NCBI GenBank assembly: GCA_003023725.1 | Contig: PXYT01000001.1 | Span: 124,001-188,000 of the forward strand | Direction of reading: 5' to 3' | Length of the DNA stretch: 64,000 bases | Source: Sulfobacillus benefaciens | GTDB taxonomy: Bacteria > Bacillota > Sulfobacillia > Sulfobacillales > Sulfobacillaceae | Shown: positions 43,788 to 53,419 of the stretch, piece after piece | Position numbering within the stretch: position 1 is the stretch's first letter | How the letters are laid out: the number at the start of each line of letters is the position of its first letter | Program-made: the position numbers and the translations under genes | Notes under the pieces: model-generated | Database searches by the model: none | What the model was told of the DNA's origin: nothing | The model's input: only the letters and a program-made list of their open reading frames with translations

Positions 43788-44000
43788 TTGTGCACAAACT
43801 GGTCGAAAGCACTCGTGATGCTGGGGGTCATGACCAGTCTGCTTAATCACTGGTTTATTCTTATCGCGCTTTATCCCTTGGCGGCGAGTCTCTTAACCCG
43901 CCTGCTGCATCAAGACGTGTGGCCAGCTAAAACGACGTGTCCCTTACCGCCTAATCCGCCGGTGAACATTCATGAGAAAAGGGTAGGGAGAACAAAATAA
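43788..44000 (+). CDS. Small membrane protein upstream of the sulfurtransferase
   Basis: A 70-residue protein starting with TTG eight bases after AAAGGAGGGG. One or two hydrophobic segments (ALVMLGVMTSLLNHWFILIALYP) are followed by a cysteine- and proline-containing polar tail. Its stop overlaps the ATG of the next gene as TAATG, which supports it being translated. No family recognised. Confidence 0.6.
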   Translation: MCTNWSKALVMLGVMTSLLNHWFILIALYPLAASLLTRLLHQDVWPAKTTCPLPPNPPVNIHEKRVGRTK

Positions 44001-44836
44001 TGTCCTTAAAATCAGCGAAATGGTTAGCCACCAAAAATTCCGATGAAGTCGTTATTGTCGATTGCCGTTATGATTTAGCTCAACCAGCCCAGGCAGTCCG
44101 GGACTATCGCCAAGGCCACATCCCCGGAGCGCATTTTGCCGACCTGGAATCGGATCTCTGCGCCCCGAAGGGGCGTCATGGCGGGCGGCACCCCCTTCCG
44201 TCCGCCATACAATTTTCTGCACTCTTGTCCCGACTTGGGTGGGTCGAGGGCAAACAGCTGATCGCTTATGACAGTGAAGGTTCCGGTGCCGCACACTTTT
44301 GGTGGTTGGCCCGTTATTTCGGTATTGAAGATGTTAGCGTGCTGCAGGGCGGATTTCAGGAGTGGCTCAATTTAGGTTTGCCTGTCAGTACTGACCCACC
44401 CGAAATCAAACCCTCACCATCTCCGAACCTGGTCCCGGAGCCATCCCTTGTTGCCACAAGAGATTTTGTGCTCGAACATCTGAACAACCGCGTTTTAATA
44501 GATTCGCGATCATATGAGCGATACACAGGATTTCACGAACCGATCGATCCTATCGCGGGCCGGATTCCTGGTGCCTATCATTTTGATTACAAAGAGGTCT
44601 ATAATTTACCTGGGGAATATCGTTCCGTAGAAACCCTGGAACGTCATTTTTCCGAGATAGACCCTGAAACCGACTTCCCCATCGTTTACTGCGGTTCAGG
44701 TGTGTCGGCATGTTCCAACGTCTTGGCTTTGTCTCTCATTGGCGTTCCTGCTTTGTTGTACGCCGGCAGTTTCAGCGACTGGATTAGTTACGCGGACTCA
44801 CCGATAGAACGGGGTGATCAGGCTCATGGAATCTAA
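44000..44836 (+). CDS. sseA: Thiosulfate/3-mercaptopyruvate sulfurtransferase
   Basis: A two-domain rhodanese of 278 residues that passes sulfane sulfur from thiosulfate or mercaptopyruvate to a thiol acceptor. The N-terminal domain has DCRYDL and GHIPGAHF; the C-terminal domain has DSRSYERYTG, GRIPGAYHFD and the active-site loop YCGSGVSAC with the catalytic Cys. No signal peptide is seen, so it is cytoplasmic. It sits between a small membrane protein and a site-2 protease in one overlapping set. Confidence 0.93.
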   Translation: MSLKSAKWLATKNSDEVVIVDCRYDLAQPAQAVRDYRQGHIPGAHFADLESDLCAPKGRHGGRHPLPSAIQFSALLSRLGWVEGKQLIAYDSEGSGAAHFWWLARYFGIEDVSVLQGGFQEWLNLGLPVSTDPPEIKPSPSPNLVPEPSLVATRDFVLEHLNNRVLIDSRSYERYTGFHEPIDPIAGRIPGAYHFDYKEVYNLPGEYRSVETLERHFSEIDPETDFPIVYCGSGVSACSNVLALSLIGVPALLYAGSFSDWISYADSPIERGDQAHGI

Positions 44837-45674
44837 CGACAACCCACGCATCATCGTCTTCCGCCACGATGCTTTGAACAGCGGAGACAATCGTGAAGAA
44901 GATCCGGGCACGCACAAGGTTTCCCCACCGCCCCGGCGCAAGCGGTCGTGGACAAACGCCATTGTCTCGTTCCTGGGCGTATTGTACAAAGCAAAGGTAT
45001 TTTTGCTCTTTGGCAGCCTAATATTCTCCATGATAGTTTACGGGTTGGCCTTTGGCTGGGCCTTTGGCATTGGACTCGCGTTGATCATCGCCATCCATGA
45101 AACCGGGCATGTGCTGGCAAACAAAAAGAAGCATCTCGACGCATCTTGGCCGATGTTTATTCCTTTCCTCGGTGCCATTATCAATCTGCGCCAGATGCCG
45201 AGAAATGCGGATGACGAGGCCTTTATCGGTATTGCCGGTCCCATTTTCGGATTAGGAGCCACATTAATCTCACTGGGACTTTATGAATCGACCCACATTC
45301 CCGTGTTTCGCTGGCTGGCGTTGTTTGGATTCTTCATGCACATCTTCAATTTAATGCCTATCGTTCCGTTGGACGGAGGGCGCACCGTGTCGTTTCTGGG
45401 ATGGCGGGCATGGATCATGGGCCTTATCGGATTGTTGGTTTTGCTGTTTTATAACCCCTTCACGGGCCGGGTGCTCATCGACCCTTTGACGATTATCATT
45501 TTGGCCTTTATCATCTGGAGCTTCATCGGCCGGGTCAGACACGGCCCGGGACGCGATTACAATGCCATTCCTTTACTGCACAAATGGGGTTATACCATGT
45601 TGTGGGCCGCACTGATGCTGCTATCCATTGTGGGATATTTGATGACTGGCTCTGCTGTCACCTCAATTTATTGA
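44826..45674 (+). CDS. Site-2 protease-type M50 metallopeptidase
   Basis: An intramembrane zinc protease of about 282 residues. The zinc motif HETGH lies in a transmembrane helix (ALIIAIHETGHVLA) and the second ligand motif is FNLMPIVPLDGGR; both are complete. Six or so hydrophobic helices are present, with a polar N-terminal region of about 45 residues. The ATG at 44826 overlaps sseA. Substrates could be an anti-sigma factor or membrane peptide; unknown. Confidence 0.9.
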   Translation: MESNDNPRIIVFRHDALNSGDNREEDPGTHKVSPPPRRKRSWTNAIVSFLGVLYKAKVFLLFGSLIFSMIVYGLAFGWAFGIGLALIIAIHETGHVLANKKKHLDASWPMFIPFLGAIINLRQMPRNADDEAFIGIAGPIFGLGATLISLGLYESTHIPVFRWLALFGFFMHIFNLMPIVPLDGGRTVSFLGWRAWIMGLIGLLVLLFYNPFTGRVLIDPLTIIILAFIIWSFIGRVRHGPGRDYNAIPLLHKWGYTMLWAALMLLSIVGYLMTGSAVTSIY

Positions 45675-46108
45675 GATGCCACGGTTGACAAGACGATGAT
45701 GTTCCATTTTCCCCTCAAACAAGCCGCCATCCCTCACGTCCCCTAAGCTCAAGCTCCGCAATGAGAAAGGCTATGCCATATTTCTTCCTGCTCACCGTTC
45801 GTCCATGAGTCCACTTCTCTAACTCACCGGGCTCAATGAGTTGAACTGCCCTATACCCATTGGGCCTTCCAAAATCCTGAACGCGGCATAGCCGAGGAAC
45901 TCGACAGTCCTTCTACGACTTTGCCTCCCGATCCAAAGACCGCGGCCATTGCCGCAACGGTTGGGTGATTCCCCAGAGTCTCAGGTGATCTCCCGCAAAA
46001 CGCCGCCATGACCAATTTATTATGTAAATCCTTGTGCCATTTCGGTACCGCAATACGCCCTCAAAGTTCCGTAAAGGAAGGCATCGCGGAGCTCTTCCCT
46101 TCATCTTT
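45675..46108. other. Gene-free stretch after the M50 protease
   Basis: About 430 bases. Several short open frames on both strands look like eroded coding DNA (one on the minus strand spans 45913-46197) but none could be matched to a family and none has a good ribosome site. Confidence 0.35.
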
Positions 46109-46747
46109 CTAACCGGGTTCGTCCGATCTTTCATCGGCGAGGGGATAAAACGGCGAGTCGTGATGGGGATTGACGTACTCACGATATTTGTCCACAACCA
46201 TTTTCATATCGGCCCACGCTTCAGTTTTCCACGCCGGATTGCGTAATAACGCTGCGGGATGATAAGTGGCCAAGAAGAACACGCCTCCCCGTTCATGCCA
46301 ACGACCTCTGGCTGCACTTAATGACGAAATTCCCAAGAGGGTTTGCACCGCCGTTGCACCTAGCAAAACAACAATCCGCGGAGAGAGATAACGAAGCTGG
46401 GACGTTAAATGCGGCCAACAAGCACGGCGCTCATCCACTGTTGGCGTCCTGTTATGAGGAGGACGGCACTTCACCACATTTAGAATATACACTCCATGGA
46501 ATCGCTCAAACCCGGCCGCGTGGAGCATTTTGTCCAAAAGCTGTCCTGCCGGACCGACGAAAGGCCTAAGCAAGCGGTCTTCTTCCGCTCCTGGCCCTTC
46601 CCCGATAAATACCAGTTGGGGATTCCGACTGTCACCTTCCCCAAACACCACTCCGTGAGCGCTTTGGCGCAATGAACACCGTTGACATGACAAGATAGTC
46701 TCGCGCAAACGGACAAATTCTTCGCTCTCCGGAAATTGTTCAGCCAT
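46109..46747 (-). CDS. Uracil-DNA glycosylase, family 4 (Fe-S)
   Basis: A 212-residue type 4/5 uracil-DNA glycosylase that removes uracil from DNA, common in thermophiles. The iron-sulfur ligands are visible as CQRC near the N-terminus and CRPPHNRTPTVDERRAC. Motif A is GEGPGAEED, motif B HPAALLRNP. The ATG at 46747 overlaps the end of the PAP2 gene by eight bases. Confidence 0.94.
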   Translation of the reverse strand: MAEQFPESEEFVRLRETILSCQRCSLRQSAHGVVFGEGDSRNPQLVFIGEGPGAEEDRLLRPFVGPAGQLLDKMLHAAGFERFHGVYILNVVKCRPPHNRTPTVDERRACWPHLTSQLRYLSPRIVVLLGATAVQTLLGISSLSAARGRWHERGGVFFLATYHPAALLRNPAWKTEAWADMKMVVDKYREYVNPHHDSPFYPLADERSDEPG

Positions 46748-47411
46748 GTGAAACCACCTCGCCCTCAATAGCTGGGACTCGCGCTCCTTCCAAGCAAAGT
46801 GAAGCTAACAAGTACCCCCCCACCGCATCCCAAATCCAGTGACCGCCGGTAGCTACGACGCAGACACAGGCAACCGCTGCGGTCATTAAACGCCACTGCG
46901 ACGCTAGAAAAAGCCCATAGGCATAAGTAATCCGAAAGACGTGCCCACTGGGAAAACTTCCTCTGAAAAGATCCGAAGACGAAAAATGGGTGGCCGCCGG
47001 GCCGCCGTGAATATCCCGTATCCATGCCAGAACAGTAGATGGTTCAACATTGGTCCAGAGGATAAGGTGTCTTAGATCCCCGGAAGGGGGCACATTGGGA
47101 GGGAAAGCCGTCGCCACGAAATGTTTTACGACGACCTCGATGATACTGCCCAGCACAAACAGACCCAATATGCGCCATTGAGCTGGCTTTCTGCCAAAAT
47201 GGCCGCTGGCTATGTAGACTACGATTAATGCCGTCAAAGGGATACCGCCCGCAACCCATATTAACTGCAGGACCGAATATTGGCGTCCCCATGGTTCCAA
47301 AAAACCGCTTGCCGCCACATCCAGGGAATGGATGGGGACACTTGGCGCCAGTATAGTAGCCGCAAGAAATCCCGCCAACCAAACAATCCATATTTTCCGC
47401 ATATCTATCAT
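46740..47411 (-). CDS. PAP2-superfamily membrane phosphatase
   Basis: A 223-residue integral membrane phosphatase. The three PAP2 signature regions can be read: KHFVATAFPP (motif 1, a variant), SFPSGHVFR (motif 2, with the catalytic His) and GGHWIWDAVGG (motif 3). Likely substrates are undecaprenyl pyrophosphate or phosphatidic acid. Start chosen at ATG 47411, just before the first membrane helix. Confidence 0.88.
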   Translation of the reverse strand: MIDMRKIWIVWLAGFLAATILAPSVPIHSLDVAASGFLEPWGRQYSVLQLIWVAGGIPLTALIVVYIASGHFGRKPAQWRILGLFVLGSIIEVVVKHFVATAFPPNVPPSGDLRHLILWTNVEPSTVLAWIRDIHGGPAATHFSSSDLFRGSFPSGHVFRITYAYGLFLASQWRLMTAAVACVCVVATGGHWIWDAVGGYLLASLCLEGARVPAIEGEVVSHG

Positions 47412-48111
47412 TGAAGCATGCTTTCCGGGCACTGTCACCTGCTTTGGCGTATGAGAGCGTCTTAAAAGTGCAGTGAACTTTCTTGGGACGGACCCCTTCA
47501 GCATAAGAATCCCCACAACGTAAATATCCGGATGGTCCGCCCAATTCTCTTCTGGGTATTTTGAAGACCGCGTGAGCGGTCATATCCCTAACGTGTGGAA
47601 ATTACTTTCCGCGGCGCACAGTCGAAGACATGATTCGCTACACATGCAGAAAAGTGACGTTGGGGGTCAAGATGCCGACGCACGAGTCACCCTCGAATTG
47701 TGCCAGTAACCCCAAAAGAAATTTTGCCAATTCTTGTTCCGGGCGATTCTAGCCTTTACTCAGTGCAAAGACACAGCAGCGGATCCTTTAGCCGCCAAGC
47801 AACTGAGATCAAACAACGTAAAAAGTTGGTGTCGCAACGGTAGAACGCGTCGCGAACACCCGAGGGACAAGGTCATGGGGATAATTGCAAGGGGTGGCAT
47901 CAGATCTATTTTTTCGTTGCTCATCGGCGTTCACACAGCGTAAAATGGACACATAGCCAATAGACTACTCACATCTCACATCACACATCACGGGAACAGC
48001 CACATCATCCATGCCCTGTCTTTACCAACCTGCCGGATAAAGGACCGGAACAAAGGCTGGATTATGAGGAGATTGTGGCTGCTCCGAAGAACGGACAGGA
48101 GGCTTTTCCCC
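47412..48111. other. Gene-free stretch before the SDR gene
   Basis: About 700 bases. Small frames occur, one of about 70 codons at 47734-47943, but no gene, repeat or terminator could be supported. It probably contains the promoter of the SDR gene and eroded DNA. Confidence 0.35.
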
Positions 48112-48900
48112 ATGAACATGTCCGACTCCGGACAGAGTTCCCAAGGGCCCGTAACTCCACAAAACCCGGCCAGACCGGTGGCCGTTATTACCGGCGGCAC
48201 CCGGGGTATCGGGCTGTCGATAGCCCAAAAACTGGCTAATGAAGGTTATGCTCTTGCCTTAATTTATCAGCGTCATCACGCCCAAGCCCGCGAGGCCCGT
48301 GACATGTTGCGCCGAAAGGTGCCCGTGGAAACCTTTCCGGTCGATGTCCGCCACTGGACCGCGCTACAGGACACAATGAGTGGTATTTATAAAGCTTGGG
48401 GACCTATTTCCTTAGCTGTGCACAACGCCGCCTCCGGTGTCGCCCGTCCTTTACTTAACACCACTCTGCGCCATTTTGATTTTACCCTGGAGGTAAACGC
48501 CGGCGGACTTATTGGCCTGGCCCAGGCTGTTGTCCCTAAAATGACGTCATCTGCCCACATTATTGCCATCAGCAGCTTAGGAGCCCGAGTTTCGTATCCT
48601 GAATACGGATTGATAAGCGCGTCAAAAGCCGCTCTGGAGGCCATTGTTCGGCAACTCGCCCGAGAATTGGGTAGTCACCATATCACCGTGAATGCCATAG
48701 CCGCGGGGCCAATACCTTCGCAGACCTTGTCCCATTTTGATGGGGGACAGTCCTGGCTGCAAGAATTTGTGGAGAAAGTTCCGATGCATCAGCCTTTGAG
48801 CGAAAATGACGTGGTTCAAGCGTTATGGTATCTCATCCAACAAAAAATGATCAATGGCCAGGTTCTCACCGTGGATGGCGGATTTCTCACCATGGCTTAA
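48112..48900 (+). CDS. SDR-family enoyl-reductase-like protein (FabL type)
   Basis: A 262-residue short-chain dehydrogenase. The NADPH loop is TGGTRGIG, the NAA-type segment HNAASGV, and the catalytic pair is YGLISASK, i.e. Tyr-X6-Lys. Ketoreductases have Tyr-X3-Lys; Tyr-X6-Lys is the enoyl-ACP reductase spacing, as in FabL. Start ATG 48112 follows ACAGGAGG. It converges on the acyltransferase gene, overlapping it by 14 bases at the 3' ends. Confidence 0.85.
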   Translation: MNMSDSGQSSQGPVTPQNPARPVAVITGGTRGIGLSIAQKLANEGYALALIYQRHHAQAREARDMLRRKVPVETFPVDVRHWTALQDTMSGIYKAWGPISLAVHNAASGVARPLLNTTLRHFDFTLEVNAGGLIGLAQAVVPKMTSSAHIIAISSLGARVSYPEYGLISASKAALEAIVRQLARELGSHHITVNAIAAGPIPSQTLSHFDGGQSWLQEFVEKVPMHQPLSENDVVQALWYLIQQKMINGQVLTVDGGFLTMA

Positions 48901-49786
48901 TGTCATCCGAACTGGCCACCACAAAAAGACCCGGAGAAGATTTTGCCATTCGGGACACACTGTGACCCGGCCCTCCGTCGATAACATTCGCGTGAAGATA
49001 GCTGAGCGTATTGTGGACATGAGGCCACGACACGGGCTCGACAGTTTGTCTGACCAGACGAAATTGAATTTTCGCGGCGTCTCGGGTGACGAATCCATCT
49101 ATGCCGCTAATCCACGGAATTTCCGGATTGGTCCACAGTAAATTTTGCAGGGCGGAGGTTAGACAGGGGACCACGCGTTCCATCAAAATGCAGTGTGACG
49201 GAATCCCGGACGGAACAGGCACGGTGCGGCCGCCTCGGTTTGCCACTTCGGCGCGAATAGCTCCAAGGTCATCGTGGGAGCCTGACAAAAGATGAACGCG
49301 ATCCCCATACGTAGCCGACACATAAATAACCTTCCACGCTGCATCCCTTAACAATACAGACAAAACATCCATCCTCAGTCCCAAAACCGCCATCATCGTT
49401 CCCTGGCCCGCGTATTCCTGCATACAACGAGCGCGCGCCAATACAGCCTTGTAGCCTTGGACACGGCTTAAAGCTCCGGATACCATGGCTGCGGCAAATT
49501 CTCCCAAACTGATCCCAGCGGCCGCTACAGGTTCGTAGCCCAGATCTTTCAGGCAGTCGAAGGCGCTCATGTGGTAAGCGGCCAAAGCCATCTGCCGTTC
49601 AACTTGCGAGGAATTTTCCCCCAGTGCCGATGGCGGCGGAATCTTTTGCCCACACAATTCCGATACGTCAGCAAGAGCACGCACAAACACGGGATGTCGA
49701 TCCAATCGGGTATCCAACCGCGTGTCCCCCTGGCCCGCGAAAACGATGATTCCTCGCCTCGGACCAACGGGTTTAAGTCGTCCCAT
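48887..49786 (-). CDS. Acyltransferase, FabD/AT-like
   Basis: A 299-residue malonyl-CoA:ACP transacylase-like protein. The N-terminal FAGQGD, the nucleophile elbow GISLGEFAA (canonical GHSLGE), the Arg in RARCMQEYAGQG and the His in SGIPSHCIL correspond to AT catalytic positions. It has sequence features between FabD and polyketide-synthase AT domains. ATG 49786 follows GGGGAGG and overlaps the ketosynthase by 14 bases. Confidence 0.82.
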   Translation of the reverse strand: MGRLKPVGPRRGIIVFAGQGDTRLDTRLDRHPVFVRALADVSELCGQKIPPPSALGENSSQVERQMALAAYHMSAFDCLKDLGYEPVAAAGISLGEFAAAMVSGALSRVQGYKAVLARARCMQEYAGQGTMMAVLGLRMDVLSVLLRDAAWKVIYVSATYGDRVHLLSGSHDDLGAIRAEVANRGGRTVPVPSGIPSHCILMERVVPCLTSALQNLLWTNPEIPWISGIDGFVTRDAAKIQFRLVRQTVEPVSWPHVHNTLSYLHANVIDGGPGHSVSRMAKSSPGLFVVASSDDIKPW

Positions 49787-51002
49787 TGTCCGACCTCCCC
49801 AGAGCAATCGTTGCATTCTGCCCGCCCAGGCCGAAGGAATTGGACAGCGCCAGTTCCACAGGCGCAGCACGGCGGGACTGCACAATGTCGAGCGGACAAT
49901 CGGGATCCACCCGTTCACATCCCACTGTTGCCGGGATAATCTGATCCGTGAGTATCTTCACCGTCACCACCGCCTCCAGAGCTCCGGCTGCGCCCAGCAA
50001 GTGTCCAACGCTTCCCTTGATGGAGGACACGGCGCACGACGTCCCCACCACGTGCGCAATAGATGTCCATTCCGAACGATCCCCGACCACGGTTGCCGTA
50101 CCGTGAGCATTGATATAATCCACTTGACCAGGAGAGATCCCCGCGTCATCAAGAGCTTGTGTCATGGCCCACTTCTGCCCGTGACCATCGATAGCGGGAG
50201 CTGCAGGATGCTCTCCATCTCCTGCCGACCCATAACCCAGCACCCGTGCGTAAGGCTTTGCCCCACGCCCCAAAGCCACTTCCTCGCGTTCCAGAATTAG
50301 AATGGCGGCACCCTCTCCCATAATCATGCCCGATCGATCAACATCAAAAGGCCGACAGGCTAAGTCCGGATCCAACACGGTGGATAAAGCGCGGGTCTGC
50401 ATCAGACCCGTAACCAATTCCGGAATAAAAAGCGCCTCGGCCCCTCCGGCAACAACCACATCCGCCCGTTCCATCCGGATCATGTCGAGAGCCACACCAA
50501 GAGCATCCGTACCGGCCGCACACGCCGTCGTCACCGTCAGATTCATGCCATGCAATGCAAATTCCATAGCTATTCTGGCGGCGGCCATATTGGGAATAAA
50601 GGCCGGAACGAAAAAAGGCGATAGCCTTCCCCCCGTTTGGAGGGTCAGCGTGCCGGACCGAAAGGTGCTAAGGCCGCCCACCGCATTACCAATTACTACC
50701 CCGATTCGATGAGAGGGAACCGACGAGCCGGGATTTCGCGCTTGTCTCCAAGCCTCTTTTGCCGCGGCCAAAGCAAAGTGAACAAAACGGTCTGTTTGCT
50801 TTACCACCTTAGGCTCGATGTCGGATGTCACCGGAAAATCAATCGGAGCCCCCACTAACGGTTTAGGAGAAAGACCGCTCACCTGGCGCAGCGCCTTTTT
50901 TCCCGAGAGTAAGGCGTTCCACAAAATTTCTACTCCCATACCGTAGGGAGTCACAGCGCCCATTCCTGTGACCACGACATTTGACTGGTTCACTCTTGAC
51001 AT
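49773..51002 (-). CDS. 3-oxoacyl-ACP synthase, FabF/KAS II-like
   Basis: A 409-residue condensing enzyme. VVVTGMGAVTPYG at the start, the active-site Cys in VTTACAAGTDAL, His in NAHGTATVVGD, and KGSVGHLLGAAGA with the Lys and second His are all intact, so it should be active. It overlaps the acyltransferase gene and is divergent from the hotdog gene. The genome would have another housekeeping fabF; this one is associated with a specialised set (inference). Confidence 0.92.
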   Translation of the reverse strand: MSRVNQSNVVVTGMGAVTPYGMGVEILWNALLSGKKALRQVSGLSPKPLVGAPIDFPVTSDIEPKVVKQTDRFVHFALAAAKEAWRQARNPGSSVPSHRIGVVIGNAVGGLSTFRSGTLTLQTGGRLSPFFVPAFIPNMAAARIAMEFALHGMNLTVTTACAAGTDALGVALDMIRMERADVVVAGGAEALFIPELVTGLMQTRALSTVLDPDLACRPFDVDRSGMIMGEGAAILILEREEVALGRGAKPYARVLGYGSAGDGEHPAAPAIDGHGQKWAMTQALDDAGISPGQVDYINAHGTATVVGDRSEWTSIAHVVGTSCAVSSIKGSVGHLLGAAGALEAVVTVKILTDQIIPATVGCERVDPDCPLDIVQSRRAAPVELALSNSFGLGGQNATIALGRSDNGTT

Positions 51003-51126
51003 CACTCGCCATCTTTTGTCATTGTTTTCTTAATTCTTAATTACTCATCTATTATAACGTATGTTGCAAACAACTGAATGTGGTAGGTGCCGGATTTTGT
51101 CAGTAACGAAAGGGATGTGGTCTCTA

Positions 51127-51585
51127 ATGAACCCCTCTCCTAAACGCGTATTACAGTGGGAGGACAATGTTTGTTATGTCTGCCGGCGGGATTCGCGGAT
51201 TTCTGAAGGGTTTCCCATAAGCTTCTGGGGAGATGCCGAGGGAGTCTATGCTTGCTGGATGGCCCCTGCGTGGAGTATTAACCAGCAGGGATTCGTCCAT
51301 CCGGGGGTTATTGCGAGTATTGTCGATGATGCCATGGGACATGCCATTTACCATTCCACGAAGCTGGCGTGCATGACCGCGGAAATAGCCATTCACCATC
51401 ACGGGGCCATATTCCCCGATCATCCCGTGCAAATTCAGGGGTGGGCACAAGTTCGGAATCGCCGAGTTATCCAAGCCCATGCCCGCATCGTCACGGCCAC
51501 AGGAACAATCGCGGTGAATGCCTCCGGAAAATTCGTCCCCGCTCCTTCCCATATGCAACCACCTTCACCGTCCGCGTATTTTTAG
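51127..51585 (+). CDS. Hotdog-fold thioesterase-like protein
   Basis: About 152 residues with a PaaI/4HBT-type hotdog core: HPGVIASIVDDAMGHAIY (the HGG...D helix region, here HPG) and a second strand segment AEIAIHHHGAIF, then VQIQGWAQV. The start ATG 51127 is approximate; earlier in-frame starts exist. Divergent from the ketosynthase, so probably co-regulated. It could be a thioesterase or a dehydratase-like hotdog. Confidence 0.7.
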   Translation: MNPSPKRVLQWEDNVCYVCRRDSRISEGFPISFWGDAEGVYACWMAPAWSINQQGFVHPGVIASIVDDAMGHAIYHSTKLACMTAEIAIHHHGAIFPDHPVQIQGWAQVRNRRVIQAHARIVTATGTIAVNASGKFVPAPSHMQPPSPSAYF

Positions 51586-51785
51586 TTGTTGAAGAAGAAC
51601 CAATGTCTGTTGGTCCTTTTCCTCTAAACCAGATACGAGAAGGCTGGCTTGATATCTTGGTGGGTACGGGGCTCACTTATCACTATGCACAAAACCGACG
51701 GCTCTTATAGACACTTGTCAACCCTTTTGATATCGTCTTCTACGATAGATGTTGGTGGTGGCATGCGTGCGGAAAGGAGACATCC

Positions 51786-51998
51786 GTGACATTACAAATC
51801 GTGATCATATTGGGCCTGCTTGTCTGGGTGGGCATCTTTGTACGTTGGTGGCTGAGCCAAATGCTCTTCATGGAACAGCGTGATTCCAAACTGCCAAAAA
51901 AATGGCACATCATTCGTCCTGCCAAATCCAGACAGTTCCATCAGTGGTTTAAGGACTATCCATACGACAAATTCGATTCGGATTCTTCGTCTCCCTGA
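51786..51998 (+). CDS. Small membrane protein
   Basis: A 70-residue protein from GTG 51786 behind AAAGGAG. One N-terminal transmembrane helix (IVIILGLLVWVGIFVRWWL) is followed by a basic and aromatic cytoplasmic tail. No family recognised. Confidence 0.6.
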   Translation: MTLQIVIILGLLVWVGIFVRWWLSQMLFMEQRDSKLPKKWHIIRPAKSRQFHQWFKDYPYDKFDSDSSSP

Positions 51999-52155
51999 CC
52001 GCTCGGAGCAAGGATAGAGAAAGCCGCTAAACCTTCCGGTGGCCTTGCCCGAAAACCCTTGAGCAGGCAGGCACACAAGATGTCGGCAAACCCCCGGGGG
52101 TTCCAGACCGTAACGCAAATGGAACGCGTATCAGGACCGTTACATGGGAACTTGA

Positions 52156-53388
52156 CTAAATCCGGATTTGTCCCTGGCCTCTGGCAATCCACTTCCAAGT
52201 TGTCAAAGCTCCTAATCCCATAGGTCCTCGGGCATGAAGCTTCTGAGTCGAAATCCCAACCTCACCGCCCATGCCAAATTCGTAGCCGTCGGAAAACCGC
52301 GTGGAAGCGTTCCAATACACCACAGCAGCGTCTACTGTGTTCAGAAAGCGTTCCCCATGACTATAGCTATTGGTCACAATCGCTTCGGAATGCTTGGTGC
52401 CGAATTGCGCAATGTGGCGAAGCGCGTCGTCGAGATCTTGAACCACTTTTACAGCAAGATCTAAACTGAGATACTCTGTGGCAAAATCCTCCTCTGTGGC
52501 CGGCATGGCAAATGACAGGTAGGAGCGGGATTCGGAATCGGCATGCAGCACCACGTCATGGCGTCTTAGTTGTTGTTCAAGCACCGGTAAAAATTTTTCG
52601 GCAATGTTCCGATGAACCAGCACCGTTTCTGCGGCGTTGCAGACCCCCGGGTTGGACACCTTGGCATTAGTCACAATGTCGACAGCCATTGTGATGTCGG
52701 CACTCTCATCCACGTACACATGACAATTGCCAACCCCGGTCTCGATCACCGGCACCGTGGCTTCTCGGATAACTCTTTGAATTAGTCCTGGCCCTCCGCG
52801 CGGAATCAACAAATCGAGACCATTCAGGTGCATCAGATCTGTCACATGCCGGCGATCGGGGTCCAAGATGGCCTGGACCAGGTTTCTGTTAAAACCTGAG
52901 GCGCTGATGGCATCTTGCCAACACTCAACAAGAACTCGAATCGATTCAAGCGCTTCATGCCCTCCTCGCAAGATTGCCGCGTTTCCCGATTTCACAATTA
53001 GTGCTGTGGCCTCAATAGCCACGCCCGGACGGCTCTCAAATATCAGGCCAATAACGCCCAAAGGCACATGCACAGCTTCAATGCTCAATCCATTGGCAAG
53101 CCGTCTTTGTCCCTCACCCTGACCCAAGGGATCAGGCTGTCTGATAACAACACCAATGCCGTCAATGAGTCGTGCGATTTGGGATGCGCTCAGTCCCAGT
53201 CGTTTCTTGAGTGATGGCGGCAAATCAGAGGAATTCTCCAAATCTTTCCGGTTTGCTTCCAGGATCAGAGCTTCCCGCTCCTTCAACAATTCAGCCATTT
53301 TTTCAAGAATCTTGTTCCGTTGCGATGCATTGCTTCTGGCCACAACTTCCTGAGCCAGCCGTCCAGACTCCAACATGCTTTGCAGCAT
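52156..53388 (-). CDS. proA: Glutamate-5-semialdehyde dehydrogenase
   Basis: ProA reduces glutamyl-5-phosphate to the semialdehyde in proline synthesis. The 410-residue product has the catalytic cysteine segment SNPGVCNAAETVLV, RPGVAIEATAL, LRGGHEALES and GMGGEVGISTQKLHARGPMGL. The ATG at 53388 follows AAAGGAG. It lies 31 bases after proB, under the same T-box. Confidence 0.96.
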   Translation of the reverse strand: MLQSMLESGRLAQEVVARSNASQRNKILEKMAELLKEREALILEANRKDLENSSDLPPSLKKRLGLSASQIARLIDGIGVVIRQPDPLGQGEGQRRLANGLSIEAVHVPLGVIGLIFESRPGVAIEATALIVKSGNAAILRGGHEALESIRVLVECWQDAISASGFNRNLVQAILDPDRRHVTDLMHLNGLDLLIPRGGPGLIQRVIREATVPVIETGVGNCHVYVDESADITMAVDIVTNAKVSNPGVCNAAETVLVHRNIAEKFLPVLEQQLRRHDVVLHADSESRSYLSFAMPATEEDFATEYLSLDLAVKVVQDLDDALRHIAQFGTKHSEAIVTNSYSHGERFLNTVDAAVVYWNASTRFSDGYEFGMGGEVGISTQKLHARGPMGLGALTTWKWIARGQGQIRI

Positions 53389-53419
53389 ACGCGTCTCCTT
53401 TCCTAAAAAAGCTCACAGA

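Noticed and set aside
52089-52102. Perfect palindrome AACCCCCGGGGGTT after proA
   Set aside because: No T-run on either strand and no repeat elsewhere in view; not called a terminator or operator.
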